Source: Novosphingobium endophyticum | Lineage (GTDB): Bacteria > Pseudomonadota > Alphaproteobacteria > Sphingomonadales > Sphingomonadaceae | DNA length: 45,755 nucleotides | Assembly: GCF_014640675.1 (NCBI RefSeq) | Contig: NZ_BMHK01000029.1 | Span: 1 to 45,755, forward strand | Direction: 5' to 3' | Program-made: the position numbers and the translations under genes | Shown: positions 14,997 to 23,174 of the stretch, one piece after another | How the letters are laid out: each line of letters opens with the position of its first letter | Position numbering within the stretch: position 1 is the stretch's first letter | Notes under the pieces: generated by a model | The model's database searches: none | What the model saw: only the letters and a program-made list of their open reading frames with translations | What the model was told of the DNA's origin: nothing

Positions 14997-16300
14997 TCCG
15001 GAGCGTGGAGACGCTGGAAGCGGCGATGGACCGACGCGCGCTGCTGGTCATGGGTGCCTGCGCGGGGCTGGGCGCGATGATGCCGCGCCTTGCCCTTGCC
15101 GCGAGCGATCCGGAGCTGTTGCCCCGCGTCCGTGCCGTCGTCGAACGCTGGGTAGGTCCGGGCAAGTTTCCCGGCATGGTCGCCTCGCTCGGCATTCCGG
15201 GGCGCGAGCCGCAATACGTCGCACGCGGCTCGGAGGGGTTCAACGACGGCGATCCGGTGACCGCCGACAGCCTGTTCCGCATCTATTCGATGACCAAGCC
15301 GGTCACCGGGATGGCGGCGATGCAGCTGATCGAACAGGGCAAGCTCGGGCTCGACCAGCCGCTCTACGATATCCTGCCGAAGTACCGGCACATGATGGTG
15401 CAGGACACCTACGATGGCTCGATCACCGAACTGCATCCCGCAAATCAGCCGATCACCATCCGCCATCTGATCACGCACACCTCGGGCATCGGCTATTCGA
15501 TCATCCAGAAAGGGCCGATCAGGACGCTGATGGAGGAGAAAGGGCTGGTAGCGGGCCAGATCAGCCGGATGAAGGTTCCGGGCCTTATTCGCGGAGAAGC
15601 CGTCGATGGCCTCGACGTCTTTGCCGACCTGCTCGCCGAAGTGCCGCTGGTCGCCGATCCGGGAAGCCGGTGGAGCTATTCGATGGGGCTCGACCTCATG
15701 GGGCGCGTGATCGAGGTGGTCACCGGCAAGCGTTTCGATGCCTACCTGCGCGAGACCGTGTTCGAACCCGCCGGCATGACCAGCACCTTCTTCCGCGTTC
15801 CCGCCGCCGAGGCGCATCGCCTGACGACCAACTACGGCGCGCTGGGCGGGGTGCTGGTGCCGATCGATACCGGCGCGGATTCAATCTATCTCGACGAGCC
15901 GCCGTTTCCCTTCGGCGGCGCGGGGCTGGTAAGTTCGCCGCGCGACTACGACCGCTTCCTGCGCATGCTGGCGCAGTCCGGCACGATCGACGGTCAGCGC
16001 GTGCTGGGCGAGCAGGCCGTGCGGACCGGGACGCGGGACTTGCTGCCTCCCGGCGTGACGATCCCGGCCGGGTTCGGAGGCGCGGCCGGCTTCGGCGCCG
16101 GGGGACGCGTCGGAAAGGGCGCGGAAGCGGGAGTATTCGGCTGGTCGGGCGCGGCGGGAACGGTCGGCATGGTCGACATGATCCACGCCCTGCGCTCGCA
16201 GATCTTCGTGCAGTTCATGCCGCCCACCGCGCTGGACCTGCTGCCCGAATTCCAGACCGCGCTGAAGGCCGACGTCATGGCCCTGCTGGAGAAGCGCTGA
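14993..16300 (+). CDS. Serine hydrolase of the beta-lactamase (class C-like)/esterase family
   Basis: A 435-residue exported protein of the penicillin-recognising serine hydrolase family. A signal-like segment with paired arginines (MDRRALLVMGACAG) suggests export, possibly by Tat. The nucleophile motif S-x-x-K is SMTK within FRIYSMTKPVTGM. The second motif is YSM (in WSYSMGLDLMG) instead of Y-x-N, and the third, KTG-like, box appears as GWSGAAGT. These resemble EstB-type esterases and D-aminopeptidases more than true AmpC, so lactamase activity is doubtful. The 14993 ATG overlaps the mutY stop (ATGA); a start at 15026 would place the twin arginines at residues 3-4 and is a good alternative. 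Confidence 0.85.
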   Translation: MIRSVETLEAAMDRRALLVMGACAGLGAMMPRLALAASDPELLPRVRAVVERWVGPGKFPGMVASLGIPGREPQYVARGSEGFNDGDPVTADSLFRIYSMTKPVTGMAAMQLIEQGKLGLDQPLYDILPKYRHMMVQDTYDGSITELHPANQPITIRHLITHTSGIGYSIIQKGPIRTLMEEKGLVAGQISRMKVPGLIRGEAVDGLDVFADLLAEVPLVADPGSRWSYSMGLDLMGRVIEVVTGKRFDAYLRETVFEPAGMTSTFFRVPAAEAHRLTTNYGALGGVLVPIDTGADSIYLDEPPFPFGGAGLVSSPRDYDRFLRMLAQSGTIDGQRVLGEQAVRTGTRDLLPPGVTIPAGFGGAAGFGAGGRVGKGAEAGVFGWSGAAGTVGMVDMIHALRSQIFVQFMPPTALDLLPEFQTALKADVMALLEKR

Positions 16301-16301
16301 C

Positions 16302-17195
16302 GTGAACGTTCCCATCGCGTTCGCGGGTTCGCGCATCGACCGCGCGGACAATGTCCGCTGCGATCCGGCGGCGCTGGAGGCGCTGATGAACGCGCGCGCA
16401 AGGCTGCTGTGCATGGACGGGCTGGATCCCGTCCTCACGGATGACGGCGCGCTCAACTGGGGCAGCCTAGCCGATGCCGCGCCGGACAGCGAACTGGTGT
16501 TTCTCGGTCTCGACGGCAATCGCGGGTGTTTTGCCGAAGTGCGCCGTTCCTACGGATCCGGCAGCCCTCATGCTGGACCGGCGAGCTGGAATGCCATGGC
16601 GGTGCTCGAAGCCGGCGAACTCGCGACCTACGGCGGTGCCCGCTCGCTGGTCGACTGGCACGCGCGCCACCGCTTCTGTGCCGTCTGCGGCAGTCCCACT
16701 GTCCTTGCCAAGGGCGGCTGGCAGCGCACCTGCACCGCCGAAGCATGCGGCGCCGAGCACTTTCCGCGCGTCGATCCGGTCACGATCATGCTGGTCGAGC
16801 ACGAAGGGCAGGTCCTCCTCGGCCGCCAGCCGCGTTTCCCGGCCGGCCGCTATTCGGCGCTGGCCGGCTTTGTCGAACCGGGCGAGACGATCGAGGAAGC
16901 CGTCGCCCGCGAGGTGCTGGAGGAAGCCGGCGTGCGGGTGCGCGACGTGACCTACATTGCCAGCCAGCCCTGGCCGTTCCCGTCCTCGCTGATGATCGGC
17001 TGCCACGCCCAGGCCGACGACCCGGCGATCGTCATCGACGCCACCGAACTCGACGACGCCCGCTGGTTCACCCGCGAGGATGTCGTGGACGCGCTGGAGG
17101 CCGCGCAGCGCGGCGAAGCGGGCGCGGCCTTTGGAGCGCCGCCAAAGACCGCAATCGCGCACCTGCTGTTGCGTTGGTGGGTGGAGCGGGGGTGA
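16302..17195 (+). CDS. nudC: NAD(+)/NADH pyrophosphatase (deNADing Nudix hydrolase)
   Basis: A 297-residue Nudix hydrolase that cleaves NADH to NMNH and AMP and removes NAD caps from RNA 5' ends. The zinc ribbon is C-x2-C...C-x4-C (CAVCGSP and CTAEAC), followed by the Nudix box G-x5-E-x7-REVLEEAGV (starting GFVEPGETIEE). The NudC-specific motif SQPWPFPSSLM is intact. The start is GTG at 16302, one base after the previous stop, so mutY, the serine hydrolase and nudC probably form one operon. It converges with the sigma factor gene with a 7-bp gap. Confidence 0.95.
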   Translation: MNVPIAFAGSRIDRADNVRCDPAALEALMNARARLLCMDGLDPVLTDDGALNWGSLADAAPDSELVFLGLDGNRGCFAEVRRSYGSGSPHAGPASWNAMAVLEAGELATYGGARSLVDWHARHRFCAVCGSPTVLAKGGWQRTCTAEACGAEHFPRVDPVTIMLVEHEGQVLLGRQPRFPAGRYSALAGFVEPGETIEEAVAREVLEEAGVRVRDVTYIASQPWPFPSSLMIGCHAQADDPAIVIDATELDDARWFTREDVVDALEAAQRGEAGAAFGAPPKTAIAHLLLRWWVERG

Positions 17196-17202
17196 CCGCG
17201 CC

Positions 17203-18066
17203 CTACCTCTCCGCAATATGCCGCAGCTTGTCGGGATTGCGGATAAAGTAAACCGCTGCGATCTTTCCGTCCCGCACTTCAACCGCCGTCGTCTGCAGGT
17301 TGCCGCTGCGGTCACGGCTGATGTAGCCGGGCAGTCCGTCGATCCAGGTGCGTTCGATGAGCCGGGCGCCTCCGAACTTGCGCGTGATGCCCGTCAGAAG
17401 GCGCAGCGCCCGGTCGATACCATGGATGATGTTGGGGAAGGCGAGTACCTTCCCGCCGCCGTCGGACTGGAGAACCACGTCTTCGGCCAGCATCGTCGAG
17501 AGCCTCGCGGTGTCGCCGTCATGGAGGGCGGCAAAGAAGGCATCGGTGATGCGTTCCGCCTCGGCCTTCGCCACCACATAGCGCTTGCGGCTGTCTTGTA
17601 CATGCCTTCGGGCGCGCGAGGCCAGTTGCCGGACGGCCGCAGGGTCGCGTTCAAGGCTTGCGGCGATCTCGTTCAGGGGAACGTCGAACACGTCGTGGAG
17701 CAGGAAGGCCGCTCGTTCCAGCGGGGAGAGTCTTTCGAGCGCGAGCATCAGCGAATAGGTCACATCGTCGGTGACAGCCTCTTCTGGGCCTGTGCTGCCG
17801 ACGAGGGGTTCGGGCAGCCACGAGCCGAAATAGGTTTCCCGCCGCGCCCTCGCGGATTTCATCCGATCGAGGCACAGGCGGGTGACAACCCGGTTGAGCC
17901 AAGCGGCCGGGGATGTGATATCGGTTTCCGCCGACGACCAGCGCAGCCATGCGTCCTGCACTACATCCTCGGCCTCGCTCACCGATCCGAGCATGCGGTA
18001 CGCGAGGCGCTGCAGCCGTGGACGCAGCGCCTCGAATTCATGCGGATCGCGGTCAGGCGGCGGCAC
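17203..18066 (-). CDS. ECF41-family RNA polymerase sigma factor with C-terminal SnoaL-like domain
   Basis: A 287-residue extracytoplasmic-function sigma factor. Region 2 (LAYRMLGSVSEAEDVVQDAW, residues 21-40) and region 4 (SPLERAAFLL to RARRHV, about 114-155) are clear. The linker has the ECF41 landmark WLPEPL (83-88). The extended C-terminal domain, with SnoaL-like fold, contains the two other ECF41 signatures DGGGK (202-206) and NPDKL (277-281). In this family the C-terminal domain modulates activity in place of an anti-sigma factor, and the usual target is the neighbouring carboxymuconolactone-decarboxylase-type gene. Start is GTG at 18066, overlapping that gene by 14 bp. Confidence 0.94.
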   Translation of the reverse strand: MPPPDRDPHEFEALRPRLQRLAYRMLGSVSEAEDVVQDAWLRWSSAETDITSPAAWLNRVVTRLCLDRMKSARARRETYFGSWLPEPLVGSTGPEEAVTDDVTYSLMLALERLSPLERAAFLLHDVFDVPLNEIAASLERDPAAVRQLASRARRHVQDSRKRYVVAKAEAERITDAFFAALHDGDTARLSTMLAEDVVLQSDGGGKVLAFPNIIHGIDRALRLLTGITRKFGGARLIERTWIDGLPGYISRDRSGNLQTTAVEVRDGKIAAVYFIRNPDKLRHIAER

Positions 18067-18520
18067 GGATCTCGCTCGTCGGGTGCGGCTGGCGCAGGCC
18101 CGCCATCAGCCGGTTCCAGGTGTTGATCGCGCCGATCGCCATTGTCAGCCAGACTTGTTCCGTCTCGGTGAAGTGCTCGGCGAGCTGGGCATAGACCGAG
18201 TCCGGCGCATGGGTGTCGGCCAGCCGCGTCAGCGACTCGGCCCAGCCGAGCGCTGCCCGTTCGCGTTCGGAGTAAAGTGACGCTTCGCGCCACGCGGGCA
18301 GCATCGCCAGGCGCAGCTCGCTCTCGCCGTGGCTGCGCAGGTCGGTCGAATGCATGTGAATGCAGAAGGCGCAGCCGTTCATCTGCGAGACGCGCAGCTT
18401 GACGAGTTCGAGCAGATTGTGATCGAGCCCGGATTTGCCGAAGCTGGCTTCCAGCGCCGTCATGGCCTCGATCGCTTGGGGAGCGAGGGCATGCGGGTTC
18501 TTGATGCGGGGTTGGATCAT
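18053..18520 (-). CDS. Carboxymuconolactone decarboxylase/AhpD-fold protein, ECF41 partner
   Basis: A 155-residue AhpD-like protein. Its motif C-x2-C-x3-H (Cys50, Cys53, His57 in NGCAFCIHMH) is the redox-active/proton-relay signature of alkylhydroperoxidase AhpD relatives, so it likely acts as a thiol peroxidase or related redox enzyme; true muconolactone decarboxylation is unlikely. The ATG at 18520 is supported by GGAG at -11 to -8. The frame is open upstream to 19084 without domain content. It is followed directly by the ECF41 sigma gene and preceded by a sequence matching the ECF41 promoter, giving a self-contained two-gene regulon. Confidence 0.93.
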   Translation of the reverse strand: MIQPRIKNPHALAPQAIEAMTALEASFGKSGLDHNLLELVKLRVSQMNGCAFCIHMHSTDLRSHGESELRLAMLPAWREASLYSERERAALGWAESLTRLADTHAPDSVYAQLAEHFTETEQVWLTMAIGAINTWNRLMAGLRQPHPTSEIRAAA

Positions 18521-18560
18521 GTCAGGTCTCCATGCGCGCACCATGCGCGTCTGGTACCAT

Positions 18561-18587
18561 GACGAGGCAGCGCTGGCGGGTGTGACA
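18561..18587 (-). promoter_or_regulatory. ECF41-type promoter (autoregulated)
   Basis: On the minus strand TGTCACA (18581-18587) is followed after exactly 16 bp by CGTC (18561-18564). These are the -35 and -10 elements described for ECF41 sigma factors. The site lies 41 bp upstream of the AhpD-fold gene's ATG and, through it, would drive the sigma factor, a positive autoregulatory loop. Confidence 0.85.
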
Positions 18588-18603
18588 TGGGGGATGGAAT
18601 TTT

Positions 18604-18715
18604 TCACGCGGAGCCGCGGAGACGCGGAGAGGCATGAGGGGGAATGGGTTCGCGCCTTTGCGCGATCCTCATCCCTTTCTCTTGTTATTCTCCGCGTCTC
18701 CGCGCCTCCGCGTGA
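18604..18715. repeat. 27-bp inverted repeat (GCGGAGACGCGGAG-type intergenic palindrome)
   Basis: Arms at 18604-18630 (begins TCACGCGGAGC) and 18689-18715 (ends CCTCCGCGTGA) are reverse complements with one mismatch in 27 bp, spaced by 58 bp. Each arm is itself a near-tandem of CGCGGAG units. The interior has a weaker dyad (CATGAGGG with CCTCATCCC). This resembles dispersed REP/MITE-like hairpins of proteobacterial genomes. It lies just behind the ECF41 promoter and could terminate the upstream DUF1489 transcript. Confidence 0.85.
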
Positions 18716-18747
18716 TCCAATTTCCCCTGCCAGACCGAGCAGCCAGA

Positions 18748-19143
18748 TCACACCAGCCCCAGCTTCGCCAGTTCGCGTGCCAGTTTCGGCGGCACGGCGT
18801 CGCCCGCGTTCTCGTTTTGGCCGAGGTCGCGCGGGGCGTCTTCGTCCTTGAGATAGCGCCAGCCCTGATGGGCGCGCTTGGGCTTGGTGGCCACCGGGAT
18901 CAGCCGGGGTGCGAGGCGGATCCACCAGCGGCCGTCGTCGCGTTGCTCGAAGCCGAGGATGGGCGAGCGGCCGATCAGCGCGTGCTCGTAAATCCAGTAG
19001 AGCGAGCCGCCGGCCATCTCCTCGTGCCGCTTGGGCAGGTAGCGCGTCGTCAGGCGGGCCTCGGCCTCGTGGCTTTCCAGCCATGCGCGCAAGTCCGCCG
19101 GGCTTTCGGCGGAGTAGGCAATCTTGGTCATATGCAGCGGCAT
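18748..19143 (-). CDS. DUF1489-family protein
   Basis: A 131-residue protein of a family found mainly in alphaproteobacteria and of unknown function. Recognisable features are the N-terminal MTKIAYSAES, the central LTTRYLPKRHEEM and GGSLYWIYEHALIGRSPIL (landmarks GGSLYWI and RSPIL), and the WRYLKDEDAP motif near the C-terminus. No signal peptide or membrane segment. The start at 19143 (MPLHMTKIAY) fits relatives that begin with a short leader before the first strand; 19131 is the alternative. It lies 28 bp downstream of mgtE on the same strand, so the two may be co-transcribed. Confidence 0.8.
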   Translation of the reverse strand: MPLHMTKIAYSAESPADLRAWLESHEAEARLTTRYLPKRHEEMAGGSLYWIYEHALIGRSPILGFEQRDDGRWWIRLAPRLIPVATKPKRAHQGWRYLKDEDAPRDLGQNENAGDAVPPKLARELAKLGLV

Positions 19144-19171
19144 CGATACCAAGATAGGTGCGGCGCCGCGT

Positions 19172-20617
19172 TCAGGCCAGTCCGGTGAGCACGGCGAGGC
19201 CAAGGAACGAGAAGAAGCCCATCACGTCCGTCGCCGTCGTCACGAAGACGGCGGAAGAGACCGCCGGGTCGACCTTGAATCGTTCGAGCGTCACCGGAAC
19301 GAGGATGCCCGCGAGGCCCGCCACGAGGTTGTTGATCACCATCGCCGCGCCGATCACCGCGCCCAGCAACGGGTTGCCGAACAGCAGCGCCGTGCCGCCG
19401 CCGATCAGCAGGCCGAGCGCGGCGCCGTTGGTCAGCGCGATGCGGAATTCGCGCAGGATCATGCGCACGGTATTGGTATCGGTGAGTTGATTGGTGGCGA
19501 TGGCCCGCACCACCACCGCTAGCGTCTGCGTGCCGGCGTTTCCGCCCATGCCTGACACGATCGGCATCAGCACCGCCAGCAGCGCGAAGCGGGCGATGGC
19601 ATCCTGGAACAGGCCGACGACCGAGGAGGCGATGATCGCCGTGCCGAGGTTCACGCAGAGCCAGGTCAGGCGCGCGCGCACGGTCATCAGGATCGGCTCG
19701 TTGATGTCGCCGTCGCCCGCGCCGGACAGGCGCAGAATGTCCTCGCTGGCCTCTTCCTGGATGATGTGGACGATGTCGTCGACGGTGATCTGGCCGATCA
19801 GGCGGCCCGACGGGTCGACCACGGCGGCCGAGATCAGCGCGTATTTCTGGAAGCGCAGCGCCACTTCCTCCTGATCCATGTCGGCCGGGATCAGGGTCTG
19901 GTCGCGCGACATGACGTCGTAGAGCGGAATGTTGCGCGGGCAGCGCAGGATCCAGGACAGCGCGCAAGTGCCGACCGGATGATGCAGCGCGTCGACGATG
20001 AAGACTTCCCAGAACTCGGTGGGCAGTTCGCGGTGTTCGCGCAGGTAGTCGATGAGGTCGCCCACGGTCATTGATTCGGGCACCGCGACATAGTCGCGGC
20101 TCATCAGGCGGCCGGCGGTTTCCTCCGGGTAGGACAGCGCCGATTCGATGGCGGCGCGGTCTTCCGGCTCCATCTCGGCGAGGACCGCCTGCTGGTCCGC
20201 CTCGTCGAGGTCTTCCAGCATGGCGACGGCGTCGTCGGTGTCGAGCTGCTCGGCGATCCCGGCGACGACTTCAGCCGGAAGCGCGCCCACCAGCAGTTCA
20301 CGAACCCAGTCGTTGAGCTCCGCGATGACCTCGACACCCATGAGATCGCGGATCGAGCGGGCGAGAACGGGGCGCTCGTCCTCGTCGACCAGCTCGAACA
20401 GGTCGGCGATATCGGCCGGGTGAAGCGGTTCGACCAGTTCATAGACGCGGTCGAAATCCTCTTCGTCCAGCGCCTCCTTGACGCTGCGCACGAATTCGGG
20501 CTTGAGCCGGTTCTCCTCGTCGAGGCTCTCGTGTTCGGGCGAGGCGAAATCCTGCCCCGATTCCGGCGCGGCTGCCTCGTCTTCCTTCAGCTTTTCATCG
20601 AGGTCCGGCTCGCTCAT
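19172..20617 (-). CDS. mgtE: Magnesium transporter MgtE
   Basis: A 481-residue Mg2+ channel. The cytoplasmic N-domain (superhelical, LHPADIADLFELV) is followed by tandem CBS domains (from MSRDYVAVPESMTVGDLI through PLYDVMSRDQTLIPADM; landmarks DYVAVPE and LIPADMD). Five C-terminal transmembrane helices follow. The pore motif region contains PIVSGMGGNAGTQTL, the conserved MgtE selectivity segment. The ATG at 20617 removes 43 unsupported residues present in the longer frame. Mg2+ binding between N and CBS domains closes the channel in known members. Divergent from the cyclophilin gene across 143 bp. Confidence 0.94.
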   Translation of the reverse strand: MSEPDLDEKLKEDEAAAPESGQDFASPEHESLDEENRLKPEFVRSVKEALDEEDFDRVYELVEPLHPADIADLFELVDEDERPVLARSIRDLMGVEVIAELNDWVRELLVGALPAEVVAGIAEQLDTDDAVAMLEDLDEADQQAVLAEMEPEDRAAIESALSYPEETAGRLMSRDYVAVPESMTVGDLIDYLREHRELPTEFWEVFIVDALHHPVGTCALSWILRCPRNIPLYDVMSRDQTLIPADMDQEEVALRFQKYALISAAVVDPSGRLIGQITVDDIVHIIQEEASEDILRLSGAGDGDINEPILMTVRARLTWLCVNLGTAIIASSVVGLFQDAIARFALLAVLMPIVSGMGGNAGTQTLAVVVRAIATNQLTDTNTVRMILREFRIALTNGAALGLLIGGGTALLFGNPLLGAVIGAAMVINNLVAGLAGILVPVTLERFKVDPAVSSAVFVTTATDVMGFFSFLGLAVLTGLA

Positions 20618-20687
20618 AGCGGTCGGTCTAAGCGCCAATTTCGCAATTGCAACAGCGATGCACGGGTGCCCGCGCCTTTCACTGTGG

Positions 20688-20715
20688 GTGACATTGCCGG
20701 CGCGCTGCCTATATC
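20688..20715 (+). promoter_or_regulatory. Candidate promoter of the cyclophilin gene
   Basis: GTGACA (20688-20693), a 16-bp spacer and TATATC (20710-20715) give a predicted start near 20722 and a 39-nt leader ending in an AGGAG ribosome binding site (about 20749-20753). Confidence 0.45.
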
Positions 20716-20760
20716 GGGCCGGTGCCGATCCGCGCGGCGCGGACAACAGGAGATTTACAG

Positions 20761-21228
20761 ATGGCCGACGAATACCTCACGCTCACTCTCGACACCGGAA
20801 GCGGCGGCGGCGACGTCAAGATCAAGCTGCGCCCCGACCTGGCCCCCGGCCATGTCGAGCGGATCAAGGAACTGACCGGCGAGGGCTTTTACGACGGCGT
20901 GAAGTTCCACCGCGTGATCCCCGGCTTCATGGCGCAGGGCGGCTGCCCGCAGGGCACCGGGATGGGCGGTTCGGACAAGCCCGACCTCAAGGCCGAGTTC
21001 AACGCCGAGCCGCATGTGCGCGGCGTCTGCTCGATGGCGCGCACCAGCGCCCCGCACACGGCCAACAGCCAGTTCTTCATCTGCTTCGATGATGCCACGT
21101 TCCTCGACAAGCAGTACACCGTCTGGGGCCAGGTGGTCGAAGGCATGGAACACGTCGACGCCCTGCCCAAGGGTGAACCCCCGCGCGAACCCGGCAAGAT
21201 CGTCAAGGCGACCGTCTCCGAAGGCTGA
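20761..21228 (+). CDS. Peptidyl-prolyl cis-trans isomerase, cyclophilin type
   Basis: A 155-residue single-domain cyclophilin that accelerates proline isomerisation during folding. Catalytic landmarks are FHRVIPGFMAQGG (with the active-site Arg and Phe), MARTSAPHTANSQFFI and the terminal KIVKATV strand. There is no signal peptide, so this is the cytoplasmic (PpiB-like) form. The ATG is supported by AGGAG 8 bases upstream. The transcription unit is monocistronic: it has its own candidate promoter and an intrinsic terminator 24 bp after the stop. Confidence 0.94.
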   Translation: MADEYLTLTLDTGSGGGDVKIKLRPDLAPGHVERIKELTGEGFYDGVKFHRVIPGFMAQGGCPQGTGMGGSDKPDLKAEFNAEPHVRGVCSMARTSAPHTANSQFFICFDDATFLDKQYTVWGQVVEGMEHVDALPKGEPPREPGKIVKATVSEG

Positions 21229-21251
21229 TCGCCTCGGCTCGACGAAAGAAG

Positions 21252-21280
21252 GGGGCGGCTCTCGCGGGCCGCCCCTTTTT
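21252..21280 (+). terminator. Intrinsic terminator of the cyclophilin gene
   Basis: GGGGCGGC (21252-21259) pairs with GCCGCCCC (21268-21275) around an 8-nt loop and is followed by TTTTT (21276-21280). Confidence 0.93.
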
Positions 21281-21414
21281 CTTGAGCGGCCATGCGGATA
21301 CGCACAGTCGGAATTTCGTCCATTCCAGATGCAAAAGTGTGGCTCGTGGCGGTTGCCTTTCGCTATGGCCAAGGACAACCCTGCCGAGCTGCCGCAAGGA
21401 TAGTGGCCGCCGCC

Positions 21415-21976
21415 ATGCACGCTCGCTGGCGCTTCGCGGCGGCGCAAGGCCGCATACCACGCTCTTTCACGAGGTGCCGCTTGCGCGAATCGTTTTTTCT
21501 GGCCCTTGCCAACCGCATGCCGCGAGGAAGACTGGGAATTCGGGCGCGCTATGAGCTGCTCAGGCTTGCGGGAAAGGTGATCGTCGTCGGACCAGTGACG
21601 ATCGTGCCCGTGGGCGGCGGGAAAAGCATCCGCATCGGCGAAAGGACGTTCCTCAACTCAAACGTCCGTTTCGCCAGCCGCGGCGGCGTGACGATCGGCC
21701 GCTTCGTCCAGATCGCCGCCAACGTGAACTTCGAAACGGCGTCCCATCCGGTCGCGTTCGAGCCGGGGCGGACAAAGGCACAGCACTTACGCGCCTGTCG
21801 TGGTCGAGGATCACGCATGGATCGGATCCGGTGCCATCATCCTGCCCGGAGTGACAATCGGCCGCGGGGCAGTGGTGGCGGCCGGGGCCGTGGTCCATCG
21901 CGACGTCGCGCCGCTCACGGTCGTGGGCGGTGTCCCGGCGCGGTTCCTGCGTGCGGTCGAGGAGACAGGCGCATGA
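21415..21976 (+). pseudogene. Left-handed beta-helix O-acetyltransferase (WbbJ/maltose-acetyltransferase type), frameshifted
   Basis: The first frame encodes hexapeptide-repeat sequence (IRIGERTFLNSNVRFASRGG, VTIGRFVQIAANV, FETASHPVAFEPGRTK) and then loses similarity. The second half of the enzyme continues in the +1 frame from about 21770: YAPVVVEDHAWIGSGAIILP, GVTIGRGAVVAAGAVVHRDV, LTVVGGVPARFLRAVEE, stopping at 21976. The join needs a +1 shift somewhere in 21765-21787. Both halves together would make a complete acetyl-CoA-dependent acyltransferase for sugars or polysaccharides. It is either a recent pseudogene or a sequencing indel. The start is uncertain (21292, 21415 and 21514 are all in frame). 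The neighbouring glycosyltransferase suggests a shared surface-glycan role. Confidence 0.85.
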
Positions 21977-22132
21977 CCGCTACTTCGTGACCGATGAGGG
22001 CGCCGTATCGGTCTTGTCGAACCGGAGCGGATGTATCTCGAGTTCCCCGGCCACTTACAGGTTCGATACCATGCAACGGAACTCGTCGCCGGATCCTGTC
22101 CGCCCGACAATAGCGCCAGGGAGCCATGGTCA

Positions 22133-23041
22133 ATGAATGCACTCGCGCTTGCGCCGATCGCCGAGCCCACGGTGGCCGTCGTCATAGCCAGCCTTGGCCG
22201 CCCCGAAATGGTCGGACAGATGAAAATGGTAATGGAGGCGCAGACCAGCAGGCCGGACATGCTGCTGTTTTCGGTGGTGGACGAGGCAGACTGTCCCGCC
22301 GGCCTCCGTCAGAACCGGCGGATGCGTGTGATCAGGGGCAGGAAGGGGCTCTGCGCCCAGAGGAACAACGCGCTCGACTGGTTGGGGGACAGTTTCGACA
22401 TCATCGTGTTCTACGACGACGACTTCGTCCCTTCGAAATTCAGCATCGAGCGCATTCGCGAGTTCTTCCGGACCCATCCCGAGGTGGTAGGCGCGACCGG
22501 GAATGTACTCAGGGACGGGATAAACTCTGCGGGAATCTCCTTCGAGCAGGCGCAGGAAATCCTGGGCAGGCATGAAGAGCGGAACTTCAGCCCGCTGTGC
22601 ATCATAAGGGGGCTTCACGGTCTTTACGGCTGCAACATGGCCTATCGCGCCTCGGCGATCAGCAGCACGCGCTTCGACGAGCGCCTGAGGCTTTATGCCT
22701 GGCAGGAGGACATCGATTTCGCGGCGTCGATGGGAAAGCGGGGCAGGATCGTCAAGACATTCGCTTTTGCCGGCGTGCACCAGGGCATCAAGGTCGGACG
22801 TACGCCGGGCATGAAGCTGGGCTATTCGCAGATCATCAATCCCTCCTACCTCGCGCGCAAGGGCACGATGCGAAAGCGGTTCGCCGCGAAGCTCATGGTC
22901 CGCAACTTTCTGGCCAATCACGTCCGGTCGATCAGGTCCGAACCCTGGGTGGATCGGCTCGGGCGCGCCAAGGGCAACTGGATCGGCATCTTCGATCTCG
23001 TGCGCGGACGCCTGACGCCGGAACGGATCGAAGCCCTGTAG
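22133..23041 (+). CDS. Family 2 glycosyltransferase
   Basis: A 302-residue GT-A-fold glycosyltransferase. The N-terminal strand TVAVVIASLGRPEMV begins the nucleotide-sugar domain; the DXD-type metal site is FYDDDFVPS, and WQEDIDFAASMGKRG supplies the ED catalytic-base region typical of GT2. There is no convincing transmembrane helix, only basic C-terminal helices, so membrane association would be peripheral. The ATG at 22133 is preferred, with AGGGAG about 10 bases upstream; the frame is open to 22031. It lies 156 bp after the broken acetyltransferase and before a PilZ gene, forming a small presumptive exopolysaccharide or envelope-glycan island. Donor and acceptor are unknown. Confidence 0.86.
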   Translation: MNALALAPIAEPTVAVVIASLGRPEMVGQMKMVMEAQTSRPDMLLFSVVDEADCPAGLRQNRRMRVIRGRKGLCAQRNNALDWLGDSFDIIVFYDDDFVPSKFSIERIREFFRTHPEVVGATGNVLRDGINSAGISFEQAQEILGRHEERNFSPLCIIRGLHGLYGCNMAYRASAISSTRFDERLRLYAWQEDIDFAASMGKRGRIVKTFAFAGVHQGIKVGRTPGMKLGYSQIINPSYLARKGTMRKRFAAKLMVRNFLANHVRSIRSEPWVDRLGRAKGNWIGIFDLVRGRLTPERIEAL

Positions 23042-23174
23042 GAAGACTGTTCAAACACGCCGATGCCGCTTCCGGCCCATACAATACATGGCTGGGAACG
23101 TGGCCCTGCCATCAGCGTTTACGAGCGGTATTGCATCCGCTATGCACCGGGACCGGGTCCAAAATCAGAACAAA

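Noticed and set aside
14993..16300. Calling the serine hydrolase an AmpC beta-lactamase
   Set aside because: The Y-x-N motif is YSM and the KTG motif is not canonical; esterase or peptidase is at least as likely.
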